From positions 43,443 to 107,442 of the forward strand of contig NW_026729310.1 in the NCBI RefSeq assembly GCF_030272615.1: DNA of 64,000 nucleotides. Direction: 5' to 3'. A model generated the notes under the pieces. The model did not search any database, was not told where the DNA came from, and worked only from the letters and a program-made list of their open reading frames with translations. Positions 58,561-64,000 of this stretch are shown piece by piece. This stretch comes from Cryptomeria japonica. Taxonomy: Eukaryota > Streptophyta > Pinopsida > Cupressales > Cupressaceae. Both the position numbers and the translations under genes were made by a program. How positions within the stretch are numbered: the stretch's first letter is position 1; each line of letters starts with the position of its first letter.

Positions 58561-59784
58561 TGTTGCTGGCCATTTGGTGGAATTGATTATGTGTTGAATT
58601 GATGTTTTGTCATTGATGCCAACACTAGTTGATTGGATGCTTTACCAACACCCTTTTGGTCCCGATAGGTTGAGTGGTTTCTCGTTGATTTGGATCTGGC
58701 ATGATCCGATAGGATCTGGTATAGTTTGGTGATGGAATTGGCTTGTTCATGATACTCATGCTCATATTTTGCCAATTAATTTTGGTTTGGTGATCGGATG
58801 CTATCTTGTTTGCTTGGAAGCTTGGCTTGTGGTACCGGCGAGGGTTTCACCTACAAAGATTTTGATTGAGATATTTGATAAATTGCATAAGTGGTGTTGA
58901 TGCATCTTTCGGTGAACTTTTAGGATGTTGTTGGTGATCATATTTGAGACTTGGAAGATGGAGATCATTGTTGTGGCGTGTGGACCTAAAATGGGTCCCG
59001 GTTGATCTAGGTTAAGGACCAGCTTGAATGTAACATGTGGATTGGACCTCTCGATGTATTTTTGGGATGTTTTATGTGTTGAATATTATTTGTTTGGTCT
59101 TAGGCAGACATGGTTTGTAATTATGTAATTGGTTTATTATCTGTTGGCCGACCTAATTGTTTATGGTCGAGGGTTTATATATATAGATGTAAGATCTCAT
59201 TGTAGATCATCATGGTTACAATTAGAGGTCATGGTCAAAGAATGTAATGTGTGAATAATGTAATATCATTCAGGCAAAGGAGTTGGTGGATCATTGGAGA
59301 TCGAATTGAGTTTATGTAAGATGATTTAGTCCTTTGGTATTGAGCTTAACCGGAACTGTACTCAGGCATAGGAGATGCTATCTTTTGTAGTTCAACACTT
59401 CTCTGGATTGTAGTCTGGATTTCTATGTAGTCAGTGAGGCTCCTTTTGTGATGAGCAATGTGCTCTAGGCTATTGGTCTTCCTACAAGTGCAGGCCCCTC
59501 AATTATAATTCACATACTTACTGTAGAAGTATTATCTGACTATGGGTAGGCTTCCCACCGTGGTTTTTCCCTTTACTGGGTTTTCCACATATAAACCTTG
59601 GTGTTTTGTGGATGGCTTTTATTCTGTGATTATTTTTTATACTTAATTGGTTTAACTGCTATTCTGGTATTAATTTTTTGGGTTCCGGTATTAAAGTTTA
59701 AAGTGCTAATGCTTCTGGTAATCTATGACAATTGATTCATCCCCCCCCTCTTAGTTGTCCTCCGATTATTTGAACTGTCTAACA
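58561..59784 (+). repeat. 5' LTR of the Copia element
   Basis: 1224 bp with TGTTG...TAACA ends. TATA box TTTATATATATAG at 59174-59186. A C-run then CTCTTAG (59741-59756) lies close to its 3' end. The right LTR is not in the window, so the extent rests on the TG start, the CA end and the adjacent primer site. Confidence 0.85.
59174..59186 (+). promoter_or_regulatory. TATA box of Copia LTR
   Basis: TTTATATATATAG, about 610 bp into the LTR; the likely transcription start is ~30 bp downstream. Confidence 0.6.
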
Positions 59785-59786
59785 AT

Positions 59787-59798
59787 TGGTATCAGAGA
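59787..59798 (+). other. Primer-binding site of Copia element
   Basis: TGGTATCAGAGA, two bases after the LTR, matches the initiator tRNA-Met site at 11 of 12 bases. Confidence 0.92.
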
Positions 59799-59842
59799 AT
59801 TGGTCCTCTCTACAGAAAGCTTAACTGCTTGAGGAAGATCAT

Positions 59843-60836
59843 ATGGCGACTAATAGTTCAAGTTCATCTAGTTCTTTTGGAGCTATCTTTTGGAGGGATA
59901 TTTTGAGGCTTGATGGAACAAATTACACTGTATGGAAGATTTAGATGGAAACTCATCTGAGATGTCTTGGCAAGGAGATTTAAGAGATCAGACAAAATGG
60001 TGTCACACCCTATAATCCAATATCTAGCAATGCTCCTTCGATAAACCTGGACAAGGAGCTTGAGAATGATTGTAGAGAAAGAGAAGCCCTCTTATGTGCA
60101 CTTTTTGATCAGCAAATAATGGGATTAACTAACAAATCATCTGGAAAGACTATATGGGATAAGTTGGAGACTCTTAATGAAGGTGACCCTATAGTGAAGA
60201 TTGCTAAAATTAATGGTTACCAAGTGAGATATGAAAACCTGAAGATGGAAGAAGATGAAAGGATTATTGCATTCATGGAAAGGGTAAATGAGATTGTTAT
60301 GGGAATTCAATGTTATGGTGGAACTCTGAGTGGAGATGAAATTATTTCTAAAGTCCTAAGAGCCCTACCACCGGTTTACAAAATGAAGGCTACTTCTATT
60401 AATGAGTTGATAACAATGGCTAATACATCTATCAATAGAGATACCTTGGTTGGGAAACAATCTGCTTTTGAGCTTGAAGAATTTGGACCTTCTAGAGCTG
60501 TGAAATCTGAACCTTGTTTTCATGCATCTGCATCTACAACTAGTAAGCAAGACTGGAAAGCTTTGTATGCAAAGGAATTAGAATATATGAAGAGAGAAGA
60601 TGACGAGTTTGAGCAACCTGAAGAACTATTTGCTAGAAGAGTACCTAAAGGACTGGTAGGAAGTAAGTATGAAGGAAAAGAACCTTTTAAATATTTTGCA
60701 TGTAATAAGATTGGTCATTTTGCATCTAGATATCCTAAAATAAATTCAAGATTTGAAGAAAGAGCTAGAAGATCATTTAAGACTAACCCTGGATATCAAA
60801 ACAAGTATAAGTACAAGAAAAAAGAGAGACAAATCA
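59843..60836 (+). pseudogene. Copia Gag
   Basis: Begins at ATG 59843 (MATNSSSSSSSFGAIFW), with LRLDGTNYTVWKI as the usual Copia Gag N-terminus, then stops TAG and TAA in the next 40 codons. From 60119 it is open: GKTIWDKLETLNEGD, ENLKMEEDERIIAFMERVNE, DEIISKVLRALPPVYKMKAT are UBN2-type Gag. The zinc knuckle reads YFACNKIGHFASRYP near 60697, with the first and last Cys replaced by Tyr. A frameshift in an A-run near 60825 moves to the protease frame. Confidence 0.88.
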
Positions 60837-61322
60837 TGCTACATAGCGGATGAGGAAGGCATTATTGATTCTGATGATGAACCGACGGAAGACTCTACTA
60901 GTGGATTCAACAATGGGAAGGAATGGGTGTTCGTGGCTATCAAAGAAGATGATCTGGCACTGGAAGCAAATGTACCTGAAGAGAAGGCACTTGCTGCTAA
61001 AATTGAAGACAAGGATGAATGGGTAATTGACAACGGTTGTTCACATTATATGACTAGAGATAAAGGGAAGTTTCTGTCTTTGCAAGAATTTGATGGCGGT
61101 CTAGTTAGATTTGGAGATGACAAAGCATGTATGATCAAAGGAAAAAGAACTATATCATTGGATAATAAGAATAATACTAACAATGTTTATAATGTTGAAT
61201 GTTTGAGGCATAATCTTTTGAGTGTAGGACAATTGGTAGATAAGGGATTTCAATTACAGTTCAAGGATGGAAAATGCAAAATCATTAGCAAATCTGGTTT
61301 GGAGATTGCAACCGATACATAG
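60837..61322 (+). pseudogene. Copia protease and pre-integrase region
   Basis: Follows Gag after the frameshift. The acidic linker DEEGIIDSDDEPTEDS precedes the protease site WVIDNGCSHYMTRDKGKF near 61021, where D-S-G is expected; the Ser is Asn. The pre-integrase segment NVYNVECLRHNLLSVGQLVD is well preserved. A TAG ends the frame at 61322. Confidence 0.88.
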
Positions 61323-62338
61323 ACAAAAGGTAATATATTTCATTTGAACTCTGGTGAAAAGACATACATTTGATTACACAAATTGATGAGAGTTGTCTAT
61401 GGCATAAAAGGTTGTGTCAATGTGAATTTCGATTGCATTGTGAAGATCGGTTCAACTAAGGTAGTTAGGGATATACCTAAGATTATGAAGACCTATAATT
61501 TGATATGTAAGGAATGTCAAATGGGTAAACAGGTCATAACCTCTTTTAGGAGTATACAAGATAAATCAAAAGATGTTCTTGATCTTATTCATATTGATTT
61601 GTGTGGCCCTGCTAGAGTTTAACATTTTCAAGGTGATAGATGTTTCATGCTAATCATTGATGATTATTCTAGAATGATGTGGGTTAATTTTCTAAAAGAA
61701 AAATCTGAAGTATTTAAAAAGTTTAAAATATTTAAGGATAAAGTGGAAACTGAGACATGATTAAAGATTAAATGTTTGAGGTCAGATCATGGTGGAGAAT
61801 TCACATCCGGTGAGTTTAATAACTTTTGTGAGAAGCATGGTATAAGAAGATAATTTTCTGCCCCCCAGACACCTCAGCAGAATGGAGTTGTGGAAAGGAA
61901 GATCAAAACTATCTTGGATGTTGCTAGAACAATGATCATGGAAGCTAGTCTACCTCATATCACTGGAGAGAAGAAGTGAGTACAGGGGTTTATACATTCA
62001 ACAAAGTAAATATCAAAGGAGAAACCGGTAAGACACCTTATGAATTATGGTTTGGCAATACACATACAATTAAGTATTTCAGAATTTTTGGTAGTAAATG
62101 TTATATCAGGAGAGATGATATCATTGGCAAATTTGATCCTAGATGTGATGAAGGCATATTTCTTGATTATTCTAATGAAAGCAAAGCATTTAGATGTTAT
62201 AACAAGAGATTGCAGAGAATTGTGGAGAGTGCTAATGTCAAAGTATATGTGATGAACAAAAGTCAAATCAGAGTTTATGAGAAGGAACCAGCAGTGGAAA
62301 TGATTATATCTGAACCGATGGCACCTTTACCAGAATAG
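61323..62338 (+). pseudogene. Copia integrase
   Basis: The zinc-binding part keeps CKECQMGKQ near 61510 but the His pair is partly lost. The catalytic triad is visible: D in HIDLCGP (~61592), D in LRSDHGGEF (~61785) and E in NGVVERK (~61892). TAA/TGA stops interrupt it after CGPARV, KVETET and KHGIRR. A frameshift near 61970 leads to the C-terminal part STGVYTFNKVNIKGETGKTP and YFRIFGSKCYIRRDD, standard for Copia. Ends at TAG 62338. Confidence 0.88.
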
Positions 62339-64000
62339 AGAGTTGAACTAGTTACTCCAGCAATATTAGATAACTCTACAATAACTGAAGAATAGGGAAG
62401 AGGAACAGAAAGTCAGAAGAATCCTAGGTATGTGAGATTAAATCATTCAGAAGATCAGATCATTCGGGATAAGAACAATGGAGTGATGACAAGAAGAAGA
62501 TTGACAAATAATGAGGTATGTTTAATTTCACAAGTTGAACCGGTATCAGTAATTGAGGCATGTAAAGATGAATATTGGTTGAAAGCTATGGAAGAAGAAT
62601 TAGATTAGATTGAGAAAAATAACACATGGACCTTGGTTTCTCCAGCCCAAAAATAAAAATGTTATTGGAACTAAATGGGTTTTTAGGAATAAATTGAATG
62701 AGGATGGTCAATTTATAAGGAATAAGGCTAGATTGGTTTGTAAAGAATATTCTCAGAAGGAAGGAATTGATTATGGAAAGACTTTTGCACGTGTAGCTAG
62801 GATTGAAGTTGTAAGATTATTTCTTGTCTATGTTGCTTATAAAAACTACAAGGTTTATCAAATGGATGTTAAATGTGCATTTTTGAATGGGGATCTTGAT
62901 GAGGAAGTTTTTATTAAGCAACTTGATGGTTTTTCACTATCAGATGATACATATATGGTTTGCAAGTTAAGGAAAGCTTTATATGGATTGGAACAAGCAC
63001 CTAGAGCTTGGTATGAAAGATTGGATAAATATCTTTTGAAGCTTGGTTTTACTAAGGGCAGTGTTGACAACAATTCATATTATAAGATCATTGATGATAA
63101 TATACTGATTATTGATGTATTTGTTGATGACATTATTTTTGCAGGTTAAGATAAGTTATGCATAGAATTTTCTAAGAATATGGAGAAATAATTTGAAATG
63201 TATATGATTGGTGAGATGAAATTTTTCTTACGTTTGTAGATTACTCGGACTAACAAAGGTATTTTCATCTATCAAACTAAATATGCTAAGGAATTGTTGA
63301 AAAAATTTGGTATGGGAGATTCTAAACCGGTAAGTACTCCTATGGTTACAACTGAGAAATTAACAAGAAAAGATGTTTCTGTACTGATAAATCCTACAAG
63401 ATACAAATCTATGATTGGAGGTCTACTTTATTTGACTTAGACTAGGCCTGACATTATGAATGTTGTTTGTATTGTTTCAAGATTTTAGAGTGATCCTAGA
63501 GAAAATAATGAGATTGCGGTGAAAAGGATTTTTAGATACTTACAAGGTACATCAGAATATGGCTTGTGGTACCCTAAGGATGATAACTTTACTTTATGTG
63601 CATATACAAATGTTGATTGGGCTATAGATGTTGATGACCAAAAAAGTACTTATGCTGGAGCTTTCTTTCTTGGAAAGAAGTTGGTTTCATGGATCAGCAA
63701 GAAACATTCATGTACTTCTTTATCTACTATTGAAGCTGAGTATGTTGTTGCTACTACTAACTATACACAATTTCTATGGATGAAGAAAATGTTGAAGGAT
63801 ATAAAGGTAGATTGTGATGCACCAGTAGTTATTCACTATGATAACTCTGTTGCTATTGATATATCAAAGAATCTGATATTTTATTCTAAAAATAAGCACA
63901 TATCTATCAAGTATAACTTTTTGGAAGAAAAGGTGGAATCAAATGAAATTAGACTGGTTTATGTGAACACTAAAGAGAAGACTGCAGATATTTTCACTAA
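62339..64000 (+). pseudogene. Copia reverse transcriptase and RNase H (3' end cut by window)
   Basis: Starts with a linker (VRLNHSEDQIIRDKNNG-like, frame broken) and the RT entry [10 protein letters not shown]. From 62610: [58 protein letters not shown] and FVDDIIFAG, where the catalytic DD is intact (~63127). A TAA follows it. RNase H motifs: TRPDIMNVVC, STIEAEYVVATTNYTQFLWM, HYDNSVAIDISKN, KHISIKYNFLEEKV and EKTADIFTK at the window edge. Stops are scattered through it, so no active enzyme is encoded. Confidence 0.9.

Larger units (their letters stand above)
58561..64000 (+). mobile_element. Copia LTR retrotransposon with full pol, truncated by window end
   Basis: The 5' LTR 58561-59784 (TGTTGCTGGCC ... 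GTCTAACA) is followed by a primer site and by gag, protease, integrase, RT and RNase H in Copia order. The right LTR is outside the window. Several stops and at least three frameshifts (near 60825, 61970 and 62640) show it is dead. It inserted at the edge of the decamer array; the five bases before it are CATTT. Confidence 0.93.

Overview
The window is a stretch of seed-plant nuclear DNA, AT-rich, gene-poor and full of old nested LTR retrotransposons. It carries one four-exon secreted plant (class III) peroxidase gene and a plant-mobile-domain relic. The repeat load and decayed nesting suggest a large genome, most likely a gymnosperm; that is inference. There are no prokaryotic features, rRNA, tRNA or CRISPR.

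Layout: 1-27529 and 28030-55338 are two nearly identical copies of one ~27.3 kb segment (by eye roughly 99.5% identical), separated by exactly 500 N. The left contig ends inside the shared segment and the right contig begins inside it, so this looks like an unmerged overlap of two alleles at least as much as a real tandem duplication. Each copy contains, in order: a decayed plant-mobile-domain gene on the minus strand with a tandem repeat in its intron; an LTR of a different element (starting TGTAGACACC) that carries five AT-rich palindromes; a decayed Copia-type element (5780-18750 in copy 1) with gag and protease relics but no integrase or reverse transcriptase; inside it a second, minus-strand LTR element of 8 kb (8219-16230) with two long non-pol reading frames; an intergenic stretch; the peroxidase gene (22322-23556 and 50131-51365); a pair of ~270 bp direct repeats; and a minus-strand LTR in which the left contig breaks off.

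The right, single-copy part (55339-64000) has a gene-free AT-rich stretch, a GA-rich microsatellite, a 500 bp array built from fifty 10-bp units in unbroken register, and then a Copia retrotransposon (LTR, primer site, gag, protease, integrase, RT, RNase H) that starts exactly at the array's edge and runs off the window. This last element has all the pol domains but is broken by stops and frameshifts. Its LTR length, the 3' terminus of its LTR and its primer-binding site resemble those of the nested non-autonomous element, so a relative of it could have supplied the enzymes that moved the latter.

Only the peroxidase looks like a functional host gene. All coding regions of the mobile elements are interrupted. 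The most distinctive signals are the decamer array, the two-ORF non-pol retroelement with its ~197 bp flanking duplication, and the duplicate-across-gap structure.
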